Source of the DNA: Methylosinus sporium
GTDB taxonomy: Bacteria > Pseudomonadota > Alphaproteobacteria > Rhizobiales > Beijerinckiaceae
Direction: 5' to 3'
Length of the DNA stretch: 64,000 nucleotides
Assembly: GCF_003113265.1 (NCBI RefSeq)
Contig: NZ_PUIV01000014.1
Location: forward strand, 21,570 to 85,569
Shown here piece after piece: positions 1 through 9,054 of the stretch. The notes beneath the pieces are model-generated. The model saw only the letters and a list, made by a program, of their open reading frames with translations, was not told where the DNA came from and searched no databases. The number at the start of each line of letters is the position of its first letter. Position 1 is the first letter of the stretch. A program made the position numbers and the translations under genes.

Positions 1-1226
1 TCGACGACGCTTTCGCGCGCTTCGTCAAAGTGCTGACGCTGGTCGGCTCGCTCGTCACCGTACTGATGTCGCGGGACTATCTGCAGCGCGCCAAGCTCGG
101 CAATTTCGAGTTTCCGGTGCTGGTTGTGCTGTCGACGATCGGCATGCTGCTGCTCGTCTCGGCGGATAATCTCATCGCGCTCTATCTCGGCATAGAGCTG
201 ATGTCGCTCGCGCTCTATGTCGCCGCCGCCTTCGATCGCGACGACGCCCGCGCCTCGGAAGCCGGCCTCAAATATTTCGTGCTCGGCGCGCTTTCCTCGG
301 GAATGCTGCTCTATGGCGCCTCGCTGCTCTACGGCTTCTCGGGGACGATCTCCTTCGACGGCATCGCCAAGGCGATCACTGGCGCGCCGCCGCTCGGCGT
401 GATTTTCGGCCTCGTTTTCGTGCTGGCCGGCCTCGCCTTCAAAATGTCGGCAGCGCCTTTCCATATGTGGACGCCGGACGTCTATGAGGGCGCGCCGACG
501 CCGGTCACCGCCTTTTTCGCCTCGGCGCCGAAGATGGCCGCCGTGGCGATCACCACGCGCATCGTCTTCACGGCCTTTCCGGGCATTGTCGGGCAGTGGC
601 AGCAGATCGTGATCTTCCTCGCCATCGCCTCCATGCTGCTCGGCTCCTTTGCGGCGATCGGCCAGACCAGCATCAAGCGCCTGATGGCCTATTCCTCGAT
701 CGGCCATATGGGCTTCGCTCTAGTCGGCCTCGCCGCCGGCAATGAGGCGGGCGTGCGCGGCGTCGCGATCTATCTCGCCATCTATCTGGTGATGACGCTC
801 GGCGCCTTCGCCGCCATTCTGCAGATGCGCGTCGAGGGTCGTCCGGTCGAGAAGATCAGCGATCTCTCGGGCCTCTCCCGCAATAATGGCACGGCGGCCT
901 TCTTCCTCGCCATGCTGATGTTCTCGCTCGCGGGCGTGCCGCCGCTCGCCGGCTTCTTCGCGAAATATTACGTGCTGCTGGCGGCGGTGGACGCCGGGCT
1001 CTATCCGCTCGCCATCATCGGCGTGCTGGCGAGCGCGATCTCCGCCTTCTATTATTTGCGTGTCGTCAAGGTGATCTATTTCGACGAGCCGGCGCCGGCT
1101 TTCGATCAATCGCCTCTGTCGCTGCGCGCCGTGCTGGCGGTGTCGACCGTGTTCCTGCTCGGCTTCTGGCTCTATCCGGCTCCCGTGGTCGAGGCCGCGA
1201 CGGCCGCCGCCAAGTCGCTGTTCTGA
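1..1226 (+). CDS. nuoN: NADH-quinone oxidoreductase subunit N, 5' end outside window
   Basis: Membrane subunit of respiratory complex I, one of the antiporter-like proton-pumping subunits in the inner membrane. The frame is open from the left edge (codons from base 3, reading DDAFARFVK), so the start lies upstream and about 407 residues of the usual roughly 480 are seen. The visible part is a run of hydrophobic helices with the charged-helix signatures of the family: the [12 protein letters not shown] segment near residue 160 and [14 protein letters not shown] near residue 225. It is the last nuo gene: birA follows after 5 bases, the usual alphaproteobacterial arrangement. Identity is confident from the motifs. 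Confidence 0.96.
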   Translation, partial: DDAFARFVKVLTLVGSLVTVLMSRDYLQRAKLGNFEFPVLVVLSTIGMLLLVSADNLIALYLGIELMSLALYVAAAFDRDDARASEAGLKYFVLGALSSGMLLYGASLLYGFSGTISFDGIAKAITGAPPLGVIFGLVFVLAGLAFKMSAAPFHMWTPDVYEGAPTPVTAFFASAPKMAAVAITTRIVFTAFPGIVGQWQQIVIFLAIASMLLGSFAAIGQTSIKRLMAYSSIGHMGFALVGLAAGNEAGVRGVAIYLAIYLVMTLGAFAAILQMRVEGRPVEKISDLSGLSRNNGTAAFFLAMLMFSLAGVPPLAGFFAKYYVLLAAVDAGLYPLAIIGVLASAISAFYYLRVVKVIYFDEPAPAFDQSPLSLRAVLAVSTVFLLGFWLYPAPVVEAATAAAKSLF

Positions 1227-1231
1227 GCCCG

Positions 1232-2035
1232 ATGGAGGGCGCGAGGCTCGGCGACCGCGCGCTCTCGCGCGGAGTTCGTCTCGAGATTTACAGCGAAATC
1301 GACTCGACCAACGACGAAGCCAAGCGTCGCGGCGAGGCGGGCGACGCCGGTCCCTTGTGGATCGTCGCCGCGCGCCAGACCAAGGGGCGCGGCCGCCTCG
1401 GCCGCAGCTGGAGCTCACTGACCGGAAATCTCCATGCGAGCCTGCTCGTCTCCGGCTTTGGGCCGGCGGCGCTCGCGCCGCAGCTCGGCTTTGCGGCTGG
1501 CCTCGCGACGATCGGCGCATTGATCGAGGCGACCGGCGCGGTCGATCGGCTCGCGTTGAAATGGCCGAATGATGTGCTGCTGGACGGCGAGAAGCTGGCG
1601 GGCGTTCTTCTCGAGGGCGTTCAGCCAGCGGGGCAGGGCGCGCCCTTCGGCTGCGTCATCGGCATAGGGGTCAATTGCGTCGCCTCGCCCGCCGATCTGC
1701 CCTATCCGGCGAGCGATTTGTCGCGATTGGGCGGTCCTTCGGCCGGCGCGCTGTTTGCTTTGCTCTCCGACAAAATGGAGGAGACGCTGGCCCTCTGGGC
1801 GGGCGGCTCCGGCTTCGCGGCGCTTCGCGAGCGCTGGCTCGGCCATGCGGCGGGATTGGGCGGGGAGATCGAGGCGCGTCTTCCACGCGAGACGGTGTCG
1901 GGCCTTTTCGAGACCATAGACGCCGACGGGCGCCTGATTATTTCGACCCGCAGCGGCCGTCGCGCCATAGAAGCGGGAGACATCTTCTTGCCGGCCCTCG
2001 CGGCGGCCCGGCCCGAGCCGGAGCGTGGCCGATGA
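1232..2035 (+). CDS. birA: Biotin--[acetyl-CoA-carboxylase] ligase
   Basis: Cytosolic ligase that adenylates biotin and attaches it to the biotin carrier domain of acyl-CoA carboxylases. At 267 residues it is the short monofunctional form: no N-terminal helix-turn-helix, so it is not expected to act as the BirA repressor. Seen in the sequence: the biotin-binding loop TKGRGRLGRSWSS near residue 50, the KWPNDVL substrate motif near residue 110 and the KLAGVLLE segment after it. The ATG follows the nuoN stop by 5 bases, and its stop overlaps the next ATG (ATGA), so nuoN, birA and the RNase J gene are probably cotranscribed. Confidence 0.95.
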   Translation: MEGARLGDRALSRGVRLEIYSEIDSTNDEAKRRGEAGDAGPLWIVAARQTKGRGRLGRSWSSLTGNLHASLLVSGFGPAALAPQLGFAAGLATIGALIEATGAVDRLALKWPNDVLLDGEKLAGVLLEGVQPAGQGAPFGCVIGIGVNCVASPADLPYPASDLSRLGGPSAGALFALLSDKMEETLALWAGGSGFAALRERWLGHAAGLGGEIEARLPRETVSGLFETIDADGRLIISTRSGRRAIEAGDIFLPALAAARPEPERGR

Positions 2036-3702
2036 ATGAGGAAGTGAGCGAATTCGTCTTTGCGCCTTTGGGCGGTCTCGGCGAGATCGGCATGAACGCC
2101 GCTCTCTACGGGTTCGGCCCGCCGAAGACCCGCAAATGGCTGATGGTCGATTGCGGCCTCGCCTTTCCGGGGCCGGAACTGCCGGGCGTCGATCTCTTGA
2201 TGCCGGACGTCACTTTCGTGGAAAAGATCCGCCGCGATCTGGTCGGGCTGGTAATCACCCACGCCCATGAGGACCACATCGGGGCGCTCTCCTTCCTCTG
2301 GCCCAAACTCGGCTGCACGGTCTATGCTACTCGTTTCGCCGCGAGCCTTTTGGAGGCGCGGCGTCTGCAGGAGGCGGGCTCGCCTAATATAGAGGTCGTC
2401 ACTGTGGCGACGGGCCAGCGCCTCGACATTGGTCCTTTCGATGTCGAATTCGTCGCCGTGGCGCATTCCATTCCGGAAGCCAATGCGCTGGCGATCCGCA
2501 CGCCGGTCGGGCTCGCCATTCACACCGGCGACTGGAAGATCGACCCGGAGCCGGGCGTCGGCCACCGCATCGACGCGGCGCGTTTCCGGGCGCTCGGCGA
2601 TGAAGGCGTCGACGCGCTCATCTGCGATTCGACCAATATTCTGCGCGAGGGCGACAGCTTCTCCGAGAGCGATGTGGCGCAGACGCTGCGCAAGCTCATC
2701 GGCGACGCCAAGGAGCGCGTGCTGGTGACGACCTTCGCCTCCAATGTCGCGCGCATCCGCGCCGTGGCGGAGGCGGCGCAGGCGGCCGGGCGCAGCGTCG
2801 TCGTCGCCGGCCGCGCCATGGAGCGCGTCATTCAGGTCTCGCGCGAATGCGGCTTTCTCGACGGACTGCCGCCGTTTCTCTCGCTCGACATGTTCACGGC
2901 CCTGCCGCGCGACAAAATCGTCGTGCTGGCGACGGGCAGTCAGGGCGAGCCGCGTGCGGCCATGGCGCGCGTCGCCGAGAAGGAGCATCCGGTCATCAAG
3001 CTCGTCTCCGGCGATACGGTCATCTTCTCCTCGCGCGCCATACCGGGCAACACGCGCGAGGTGCATCGCGTCGTCAACAAGCTCTGCGACCAGGGCGTCG
3101 AGGTCATCACCGATCACGACCATCTCGTCCATTGCTCCGGCCATCCGCGTCGCGGCGAGGTCGCGCAGCTCTATGATTGGGTGCGGCCGCGCATATCGGT
3201 GCCGGCGCATGGCGAGGGGCATCATCTCTCCGTCCATGCTGCTTTCGCCAAGGCGCGCGGGGTGGAGCGCACCATCGGCGCCCGCAATGGCGACATTGTG
3301 CGTCTGTTTCCGGGGGAGCCCGGCGTGGTCGCCAAGGCGCCGACGGGGCGCCTGCTGAAGGACGGCGACGTGCTCGTCTCGGAGGATGACGGCGCCGTGC
3401 GCGAGCGCGCGCGTCTGAGCTTCTCCGGCGTGGTGTCGCTGGCGCTCGCCATCGACAAGCGCGGCGATCTCGTCGGCGATCCGGATGTTCTGATCTCCGG
3501 CCTACCGAAGAAGGGGCGCGACGGCGCGGACATGGGCGAGGTGGTGGACGACGCCATCTTCCGCACCTTCGACAATCTGCCACGGCAGAAACGGCGGGAT
3601 TTCGACGCCGCCGCGACGGCGGTCGAGCGCGCCGTGCGGGCCAGCGTCAATGCGGTGTGGGGCAAGAAACCGCAAGTGCATGTATTGATCATCGAGGCGT
3701 GA
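2032..3702 (+). CDS. rnj: Ribonuclease J (metallo-beta-lactamase/beta-CASP)
   Basis: Zinc-dependent 5'-3' exonuclease and endonuclease of RNA maturation and turnover. 556 residues, normal for the family. The metallo-beta-lactamase core carries the HAHEDHIGA metal motif near residue 80, the GDWKID segment and an HCSGH motif late in the beta-CASP part, followed by the C-terminal domain. A longer open frame begins upstream inside birA, but the ATG at 2032 (MNEEVSEFVF) overlaps the birA stop and gives the family's normal N terminus, so it is taken as the start. Translational coupling with birA is likely. Confidence 0.94.
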   Translation: MNEEVSEFVFAPLGGLGEIGMNAALYGFGPPKTRKWLMVDCGLAFPGPELPGVDLLMPDVTFVEKIRRDLVGLVITHAHEDHIGALSFLWPKLGCTVYATRFAASLLEARRLQEAGSPNIEVVTVATGQRLDIGPFDVEFVAVAHSIPEANALAIRTPVGLAIHTGDWKIDPEPGVGHRIDAARFRALGDEGVDALICDSTNILREGDSFSESDVAQTLRKLIGDAKERVLVTTFASNVARIRAVAEAAQAAGRSVVVAGRAMERVIQVSRECGFLDGLPPFLSLDMFTALPRDKIVVLATGSQGEPRAAMARVAEKEHPVIKLVSGDTVIFSSRAIPGNTREVHRVVNKLCDQGVEVITDHDHLVHCSGHPRRGEVAQLYDWVRPRISVPAHGEGHHLSVHAAFAKARGVERTIGARNGDIVRLFPGEPGVVAKAPTGRLLKDGDVLVSEDDGAVRERARLSFSGVVSLALAIDKRGDLVGDPDVLISGLPKKGRDGADMGEVVDDAIFRTFDNLPRQKRRDFDAAATAVERAVRASVNAVWGKKPQVHVLIIEA

Positions 3703-3742
3703 TGACGCATTTAGGTCCCTGGAGAAATTTCAGGGAAACGTC

Positions 3743-4147
<405 letters not shown>

Positions 4148-4194
4148 ACGAGCGAGGGCCGAAAGGCCCGGCGCGAGGTCGAGGAGCGCGGATT

Positions 4195-4428
4195 TTGCCA
4201 TTTACGACGCCGCTCGCCGTAGCGATCTACCTCACGATATGGTGGATCGTGCTGTTCGCGATCCTTCCTTTCGGCATCCGCTCCTCGGAAGAGGAGGACG
4301 ACACGCCGACGGGAGGGGATCCGGGCGCGCCCGTGGCTCCCAAGCTGTGGATCAAGGCTGTCGTGACGACGATCGTCTCGGCGATCTTGTTCTGGCTCTT
4401 CGTGCTCTATGTGAAATGGATGGCCTGA
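4195..4428 (+). CDS. DUF1467 family small membrane protein
   Basis: 77-residue protein with two transmembrane helices (about residues 5-25 and 52-74) separated by an acidic, Gly/Pro-rich loop. Members of DUF1467 regularly follow the methylmalonyl-CoA epimerase gene in alphaproteobacteria; no biochemical role is known. The start is a TTG at 4195 with a good Shine-Dalgarno GAGGAG at 4181-4186; no ATG fits. The usual downstream neighbours of this family (proS, lolC) are absent, so the conserved block ends here. Confidence 0.85.
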   Translation: MPFTTPLAVAIYLTIWWIVLFAILPFGIRSSEEEDDTPTGGDPGAPVAPKLWIKAVVTTIVSAILFWLFVLYVKWMA

Positions 4429-4480
4429 AGAGCGATCCGCTCGAGCCGGGGTTGACCGGCCCCTCGCCAACAGGTAGGGG

Positions 4481-4529
4481 TCGAGCCGCGGGGTGACGAC
4501 GAACCGCGCGGGCGCGCCCCGCGGCTCGA
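4481..4529. terminator. 13-bp inverted repeat before tRNA-Lys
   Basis: TCGAGCCGCGGGG at 4481-4493 and its exact reverse complement at 4517-4529 enclose a 23-base loop. It lies between the DUF1467 gene and tRNA-Lys. There is no T-run, so it could be a factor-dependent terminator or an extragenic palindrome rather than a classical intrinsic terminator. Confidence 0.5.
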
Positions 4530-4543
4530 AGCGAAATTCCAGC

Positions 4544-4619
4544 GAGCGCGTAGCTCAGTCGGTAGAGCATCTGACTTTTAATCAGAGGGTCATGGGTTCG
4601 AGTCCCATCGCGCTCACCA
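4544..4619 (+). tRNA. tRNA-Lys (anticodon TTT)
   Basis: 76-base cloverleaf including an encoded CCA (4617-4619). The acceptor stem GAGCGCG (4544-4550) pairs with CGCGCTC (4609-4615), and the discriminator is A. The D arm AGCTCAGTCGGTAGAGC, the anticodon loop CTTTTAA giving TTT, and the T arm with GGTTCGAGTCC are all intact. Confidence 0.97.
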
Positions 4620-4625
4620 CAATAG

Positions 4626-4988
4626 CAAAGACATAGAGATCCGCCCCGCTGGGGCGTCGCCCCGACTCTCGGTTCGCTGGCGCAGACGGCGCTCGGCCTC
4701 ATCGTCATTTGGAGCGCAGGACTTCGCGATCTGCTGGAATTCGCCGGCGTCACGCTGAGTCTTTCGGCAGGAGCTGTCGTCATCGGCTGGTTTCGACAAG
4801 AAATGCGCCATGGCCTCGCGCCCGGGAAGCTTCCCGAGCTATGCGCCGCCATCGTGTTTCTGACGACGACGACAGGCATCATGGTCTCCGCTCTGATCAT
4901 GCGGCCGGCCTCGGCGATTGCCGCCGCCATGCTGATCGGCGTCGGCCTTTTGGCTTACGCGCTGAGCCGCCCGAGGACGGCGAATTAG
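4626..4988 (+). pseudogene. C-terminal remnant of an amino-acid permease (APC family)
   Basis: An open frame without a plausible start begins right behind tRNA-Lys (stop at 4623-4625) and runs to TAG at 4988. From about 4641 it reads like the last third of an APC-superfamily permease: a PRWGVAPT loop, then helices around GLIVIW, TLSLSAGAVVIGWF and CAAIVFLTTTTGIMVS, and a short basic tail RPRTAN. A complete permease would need roughly 300 more residues upstream, which the tRNA and DUF1467 gene exclude. The longest ATG-started piece is 61 residues (4803-4988). The permease assignment rests on motif feel and hydrophobicity; a diverged stand-alone small membrane protein is the alternative. Confidence 0.6.
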
Positions 4989-5061
4989 CCTGGGCGTGTT
5001 CTTCGCTGCGGTGGAGACGACAGGAGGCGGGGGGCGTTGCGCGTCATGGCGGGAGGTGTTA

Positions 5062-5076
5062 GAACAAAAAAAGAAC
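5062..5076 (-). promoter_or_regulatory. LexA (SOS) box upstream of ssb
   Basis: GAAC, seven A residues, then GAAC on the + strand, which reads GTTC-N7-GTTC on the - strand. This is exactly the alphaproteobacterial LexA operator consensus. It lies about 92 bases before the ssb start; no other gene is close enough to be its target, so ssb is inferred to be SOS-regulated. The usual divergent partner uvrA is not present here. Confidence 0.75.
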
Positions 5077-5168
5077 ATCGCGTGAATTGTGGACAAGGCG
5101 GCGGAACGCCTTCGCGCTCGCGCGTTTCGGACTAAGGTGCCGCGAGCATCATCAAGGCGGAGAGGGTC

Positions 5169-5693
5169 ATGGCGGGCAGCGTCAACAAGGTCATATTGGT
5201 CGGCAATCTCGGGCGTGACCCTGAAGTGCGCACGCTGCCCTCGGGCGACCGCGTCGTCTCTTTCTCCGTGGCGACGACGGAATCCTGGCGCGACCGCAAC
5301 ACAGGCGAGCGCAAGGACCGCACGGAGTGGCACAATGTGTCTATCTTCAACGAGAATTTGGGGAAGATCGCCGAGCAATATTGCCGCAAGGGCTCCAAGA
5401 TCTATCTCGAGGGCCAGCTGCAAACGCGCGAATATCAGGACAAGGACGGCATTCAGCGCCGCGCGACCGACGTGGTGCTGCAGCGTTTCCGCGGCGAGCT
5501 GACTCTGCTCGACAGCAAGGGCGGCGGCCGCGGCGAGGACGAGGGTGGCGGCGGCGGCTATCAGTCGAGCGGCGGCGGCTCCAGCTTCGGCCGCTCCTCG
5601 CCGATGGAGCGCGTGCCCGCCGAGCGCTCTCCGGCGCCGGCCGGCGGCGGTGGGCGTCTGTCGGATCAGCTTGACGACGATATTCCGTTCTGA
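5169..5693 (+). CDS. ssb: Single-stranded DNA-binding protein
   Basis: Binds single-stranded DNA during replication, recombination and repair. 174 residues: an N-terminal OB fold (about 1-115, starting MAGSVNKVILVGNLGRDPE with the WHNVSIFNE and GSKIYLEGQLQTREYQD strands), a Gly/Ser/Pro-rich linker (about 120-165), and the conserved acidic tip DDDIPF that recruits partner proteins. The ATG at 5169 follows a GGAGAGGG-like Shine-Dalgarno. The LexA box upstream suggests induction by DNA damage. Identity is certain from both ends of the protein. Confidence 0.97.
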   Translation: MAGSVNKVILVGNLGRDPEVRTLPSGDRVVSFSVATTESWRDRNTGERKDRTEWHNVSIFNENLGKIAEQYCRKGSKIYLEGQLQTREYQDKDGIQRRATDVVLQRFRGELTLLDSKGGGRGEDEGGGGGYQSSGGGSSFGRSSPMERVPAERSPAPAGGGGRLSDQLDDDIPF

Positions 5694-5776
5694 GTCCGGA
5701 GGGAGATCGCGAGCCCTCGATGAAGGGCGGATCTGCTCCCTCTCCCGCGAAGCAGGGGAGGGGGCGCTCGAAATCT

Positions 5777-7834
5777 CTATGAGCTCCGCGAGCGCAGCCC
5801 ATTCGTCCGGAATTCCCGCGACTGCGGCCGCGCGCTCTTCTGGCCTATGCGGCGGCCTTCGCCGGCCTTGCCTGTTCCCACCGGTTGCCAGCCCGGCACG
5901 AGATGATGCTTGCCGGGGCCGATGAGATCGGCGCGGCCCATGGCTTTCAGCGCCTCGCGCAGCACCGGCCAATTCTCGGGATCGTGATAGCGCAGAAAGG
6001 CCTTGTGCAGGCGGCGCTGGCGCAGGCCCTTCACGGCGTCGACCTTCTCCGACGCGCCGCGGCGCACCGGCTTCAGCGGATTGAAGCCCGAATGATACAT
6101 GGCCGTCGACAGCGCCATGGGCGACGGCAGATAGGTCTGCACCTGATCGGCGCGATAGCCGTTCTTCTTCAGCCATAGCGCCAAATTCATCATGTCTTCG
6201 TCGCTGGTGCCCGGATGCGCGGCGATGAAATAGGGGATGAGGAAATATTGCTTCTTGGCCGCCTGCGCCGCCGCGTCGAACAGACGCTTGAAGCGGTCGT
6301 AGGAGCCAATGCCCGGCTTCATCATCTTGGAGAGCGGGCCGCTCTCCGTATGTTCGGGCGCGATTTTGAGATAGCCGCCGACATGATGCTCGACCAGTTC
6401 GCGCACATAGGCCGGGCTCTTCACCGCGAGATCATAGCGCACGCCCGAGGCTACCATCACTTTCTTGACGCCGGGAAGCGCGCGCGCCTTGCGATAGAGC
6501 TGGATCAGCGCGTCGTGGCTCGTCTCGAGATTCTTGCAAATATCCGGATAGACGCAGGAGGGCCGCCGGCACAGCGCCTCGGTCTCGCGATCCTTGCAGG
6601 CGAGGCGATACATATTCGCCGTCGGCCCGCCAATGTCGGAGATGATGCCGGTGAAACCTTCGGTCTGGTCGCGGATCGTCTCGATCTCTTTGAGGATCGA
6701 TCCTTCCGAGCGCGATTGGATGATGCGTCCCTCATGCTCGGTGATGGAGCAGAAGGAGCAGCCGCCGAAGCAGCCGCGCATGATCGTCACCGAATGACGG
6801 ATCATCTCCCATGCAGGGATAGGCTGCGTGTAGGAGGGATGCGGCGCGCGCGCAAAGGGCAGATCATAGACGCCGTCCATCTCCGCCATGGTCAGCGGAA
6901 TGGGCGGCGCGGTGAGCCAAATATCGCGCGTTCCATGACGCTGCGTCAGCGGCCGCGCATTGCCCGGATTGCTCTCTCGATGCAGCACGCGCGAGGCGCG
7001 GGCGTAGGATTCGGGGTCATTGGCGACCTGCTCGAAAGCGGGCAGGCGAATGACGACAGTCTCGCTCTGCGCATCCTTGCGGATGCGGCCTTCGTCGGGC
7101 TCGTCAATGTCCTCGGCCGAGGCCTCGAGCCAGCCTTCGGACGTGGCGTCGCGCGTGAAGGCGACGCCGCGGATATCGGAGAAATCCTGCGCCATGCCAC
7201 GCTTGGCGATGCGATGCGCAACCTCGACCAGTGCGCGCTCGGCATTGCCATAAAGCAGCAAATCGGCCTTGGCGTCGAAGAGGATGGAGCGGCGGACCTT
7301 GTCGGACCAATAGTCGTAATGGGCGATGCGCCGCAGCGAGGCCTCTATGCCGCCGAGCAATATTGGCGCATCGGGAAAAGCCTCGCGGCAGCGCTGGGCG
7401 TAGACGATGACGGCGCGATCCGGCCTTTTGCCGCCTTCGCCGCCGGGCGTGTAGGAATCATTGTGCCGCAGCCGCCGGTCGGAGGTGTAGCGGTTCACCA
7501 TCGAATCCATGTTGCCGCTGGTGACGCCGAAGAAGAGATTGGGCTTGCCGAGCGCGCGGAAGGCGGAAGCGTCGCGCCAATCCGGCTGGGCGATGATGCC
7601 GACGCGAAAGCCCTGCGCCTCGAGCAGGCGGCCGATGATGGCCATGCCGAAGCTCGGATGGTCGATATAGGCGTCGCCCGTGACGAGGACGATGTCGCAG
7701 CTGTCCCAGCCGAGCGTCTCCATTTCGGCGCGCGACATGGGCAGAAAAGGCGCGACGCCGAAGCGATGCGCCCAATGTTTGCGATAGGAGAACAGCGGCT
7801 TGGCCGCGCCTCGATTTTCGGCGGCTTTCGTCAT
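5777..7834 (-). CDS. YgiQ family radical SAM protein
   Basis: Large radical S-adenosylmethionine enzyme (UPF0313/YgiQ family) of unproven reaction. 685 residues, normal for the family. The N-terminal third is a B12-binding-like region ([15 protein letters not shown] near residue 50). The [4Fe-4S] cluster cysteines are in [17 protein letters not shown] (CX3CX2C) near residue 350, and the C-terminal part holds [13 protein letters not shown] and [11 protein letters not shown]. It is 60 bases downstream of the ArsR-family gene on the same strand, so it may be the last gene of the peroxiredoxin-repressor transcript; whether it takes part in sulfur chemistry is unknown. Confidence 0.92.
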   Translation of the reverse strand: MTKAAENRGAAKPLFSYRKHWAHRFGVAPFLPMSRAEMETLGWDSCDIVLVTGDAYIDHPSFGMAIIGRLLEAQGFRVGIIAQPDWRDASAFRALGKPNLFFGVTSGNMDSMVNRYTSDRRLRHNDSYTPGGEGGKRPDRAVIVYAQRCREAFPDAPILLGGIEASLRRIAHYDYWSDKVRRSILFDAKADLLLYGNAERALVEVAHRIAKRGMAQDFSDIRGVAFTRDATSEGWLEASAEDIDEPDEGRIRKDAQSETVVIRLPAFEQVANDPESYARASRVLHRESNPGNARPLTQRHGTRDIWLTAPPIPLTMAEMDGVYDLPFARAPHPSYTQPIPAWEMIRHSVTIMRGCFGGCSFCSITEHEGRIIQSRSEGSILKEIETIRDQTEGFTGIISDIGGPTANMYRLACKDRETEALCRRPSCVYPDICKNLETSHDALIQLYRKARALPGVKKVMVASGVRYDLAVKSPAYVRELVEHHVGGYLKIAPEHTESGPLSKMMKPGIGSYDRFKRLFDAAAQAAKKQYFLIPYFIAAHPGTSDEDMMNLALWLKKNGYRADQVQTYLPSPMALSTAMYHSGFNPLKPVRRGASEKVDAVKGLRQRRLHKAFLRYHDPENWPVLREALKAMGRADLIGPGKHHLVPGWQPVGTGKAGEGRRIGQKSARPQSREFRTNGLRSRSS

Positions 7835-7894
7835 GGTCTCGTGAATATCATGGAAGGCGGGCCGGATGCGAGGAGTCTGACACCCCGGCCCTCG

Positions 7895-8308
7895 CTACAC
7901 GATCTTCGCGAAGGCCGCGGCGCCGGCCTTGCCCGGCGGCTCGCGCTCGACCTGCGGCGCGCGCAGCGCCTCGGCGAGGGCGCCTTGCGGATCGGCGGCG
8001 CCTTCGAAGATCGCCTCGACGCATTTGACGCAGAGCGTCACCTTCGCATCGGCTAGGCGGTAGAAGACCTGCTTGGCGGCGCGGCGCGTCTCCACCAGCT
8101 CGGCGCGGCGCAGCTCGGCGAGCTGCTGGCTCAGAGCCGGCTGCTGAATCGCCGTCGCGGCTTCGATCTCGCCGACCGTGTGCTCGCCGGCGAGGAGATA
8201 GGACAGGATCATCAGCCGCTGCGGCTGCGCGAAAATCTTCAGCCTTTCGGCGGCCTCATTGGCGCGCTCGCGCGATTGGTAGAGTGCAGTCATTTGGAGT
8301 GTGGTCAT
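7895..8308 (-). CDS. ArsR-family repressor, BigR/SqrR-like
   Basis: 137-residue winged-helix regulator. The recognition region (PQRLMILSYLLAGEHTVGE, then QQPALSQQLAELRRAELV and the wing TRRAAKQVFYRLA) closely matches the BigR/SqrR persulfide sensors, and the gene sits opposite a persulfide dioxygenase-like gene as bigR usually does. However, the two cysteines that form the BigR tetrasulfide switch are missing at their usual sites: the first position is Ser36 and the position after IF is Glu. Instead there is a C93-V-K-C96 pair in the last helix. The ATG at 8308 overlaps the peroxiredoxin stop (ATGA). It probably binds the palindrome at 9012-9030. Confidence 0.85.
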   Translation of the reverse strand: MTTLQMTALYQSRERANEAAERLKIFAQPQRLMILSYLLAGEHTVGEIEAATAIQQPALSQQLAELRRAELVETRRAAKQVFYRLADAKVTLCVKCVEAIFEGAADPQGALAEALRAPQVEREPPGKAGAAAFAKIV

Positions 8309-8964
8309 TTGCCTGAATCTTTGCAAGTCCGATAGAACCAGCTGTCGGTCGCGCCGGGCGCGAGCGCCTCTTGCGCGGCGCTGGTCGGCGGCAGCAGAAG
8401 ATCGCCGCCGGGCGTCCAGCCCTCCGGCGTCATCACCTCGCCGGAGGCGGCCTTCTTCAGCGCCGTGACGAGGCGCAGCATCTCCTCCACCGAACGCCCG
8501 ACCGTCAGCGGATACCAAGTGAGCGCCCGCACGATTCCTTCCGGGTCGATGTAATAGGTCGCGCGCATCGCCGAGGAATCTCGGGCGGTCTCGTCCAACA
8601 TTCCATAGGCGCGACCAATGGTCATGGTCGGGTCCTCGACGATGGGGAAGGGGACGGCGACGCCGAAAAGGTCGCGGATCGCCCGCACCCAGGCGAGATG
8701 CGAATAGAGGCTGTCGACCGAGAGCCCCAGCAGCGCGCAGCCCACCTCCTCGAATCGCGGCGCGGCGCGCGCCAGCGCCACGAATTCGCTGGTGCAGACC
8801 GGCGTGAAATCCGCCGGATGCGAGAAGAAGATCAGCCAGCGGCCGCGGAACTGATCGAGACGAATGTCGCCGCCGGTGGAGCGCGCCTGAAAAACCGGCG
8901 CGAGATCGCCGACGCGCAGCGCCCGCGCGGCCGTCGTCGGAGCCGGAATCGGTTCTTTTTCCAT
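8305..8964 (-). CDS. Peroxiredoxin (AhpC/TSA, Prx6-like)
   Basis: Thiol peroxidase reducing hydrogen peroxide, organic or sulfane-type hydroperoxides. 219 residues from the ATG at 8964 (MEKEPIPAP). The peroxidatic motif HPADFTPVCTSEF puts the reactive Cys at about residue 57. A Cys in GCALLGLS and another at the extreme C terminus (YRTCKDSGK) could resolve the sulfenate. The frame also opens from a GTG at 8997, but that GTG lies on the promoter/operator, whereas the ATG at 8964 is preceded by GGAGG 12 bases upstream; the start remains slightly uncertain. It shares its transcript with the repressor gene, overlapping by four bases. Confidence 0.9.
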   Translation of the reverse strand: MEKEPIPAPTTAARALRVGDLAPVFQARSTGGDIRLDQFRGRWLIFFSHPADFTPVCTSEFVALARAAPRFEEVGCALLGLSVDSLYSHLAWVRAIRDLFGVAVPFPIVEDPTMTIGRAYGMLDETARDSSAMRATYYIDPEGIVRALTWYPLTVGRSVEEMLRLVTALKKAASGEVMTPEGWTPGGDLLLPPTSAAQEALAPGATDSWFYRTCKDSGK

Positions 8965-8990
8965 GGCTTTCAAATGCCTCCATTCCTCGC

Positions 8991-9030
8991 TTGACACAAG
9001 CAGACTATATAATTACATAAATAATGTAAT
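8991..9030. promoter_or_regulatory. Divergent promoter with palindromic operator
   Basis: A perfect interrupted palindrome, ATTACAT-N5-ATGTAAT, occupies 9012-9030 between the divergent peroxiredoxin and hydrolase genes. On the + strand TTGACA (8991-8996) is an ideal -35 box whose -10 region, 16-17 bases on, falls inside the palindrome. On the - strand the TATATA next to the palindrome could be the -10 for the peroxiredoxin gene. A repressor on this site would block both promoters; the ArsR-family protein encoded next door is the obvious candidate (inference). The AT-rich stretch stands out sharply from its GC-rich surroundings. Confidence 0.75.
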
Positions 9031-9054
9031 CATGAAATTAAAGGGGAGGTTGCC

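Noticed and set aside
1675..2031. N-terminal extension of RNase J inside birA
   Set aside because: Reads as Arg-rich out-of-frame birA sequence; the ATG at 2032 gives the family N terminus.
4544..5168. Integrated island at tRNA-Lys
   Set aside because: No integrase gene, no repeat of the tRNA 3' end within the window; only a permease remnant is seen.
6215..8056. 613-residue open frame on the + strand
   Set aside because: Antisense to the ygiQ gene, which has intact radical-SAM motifs; long antisense frames are expected from high GC at third codon positions.
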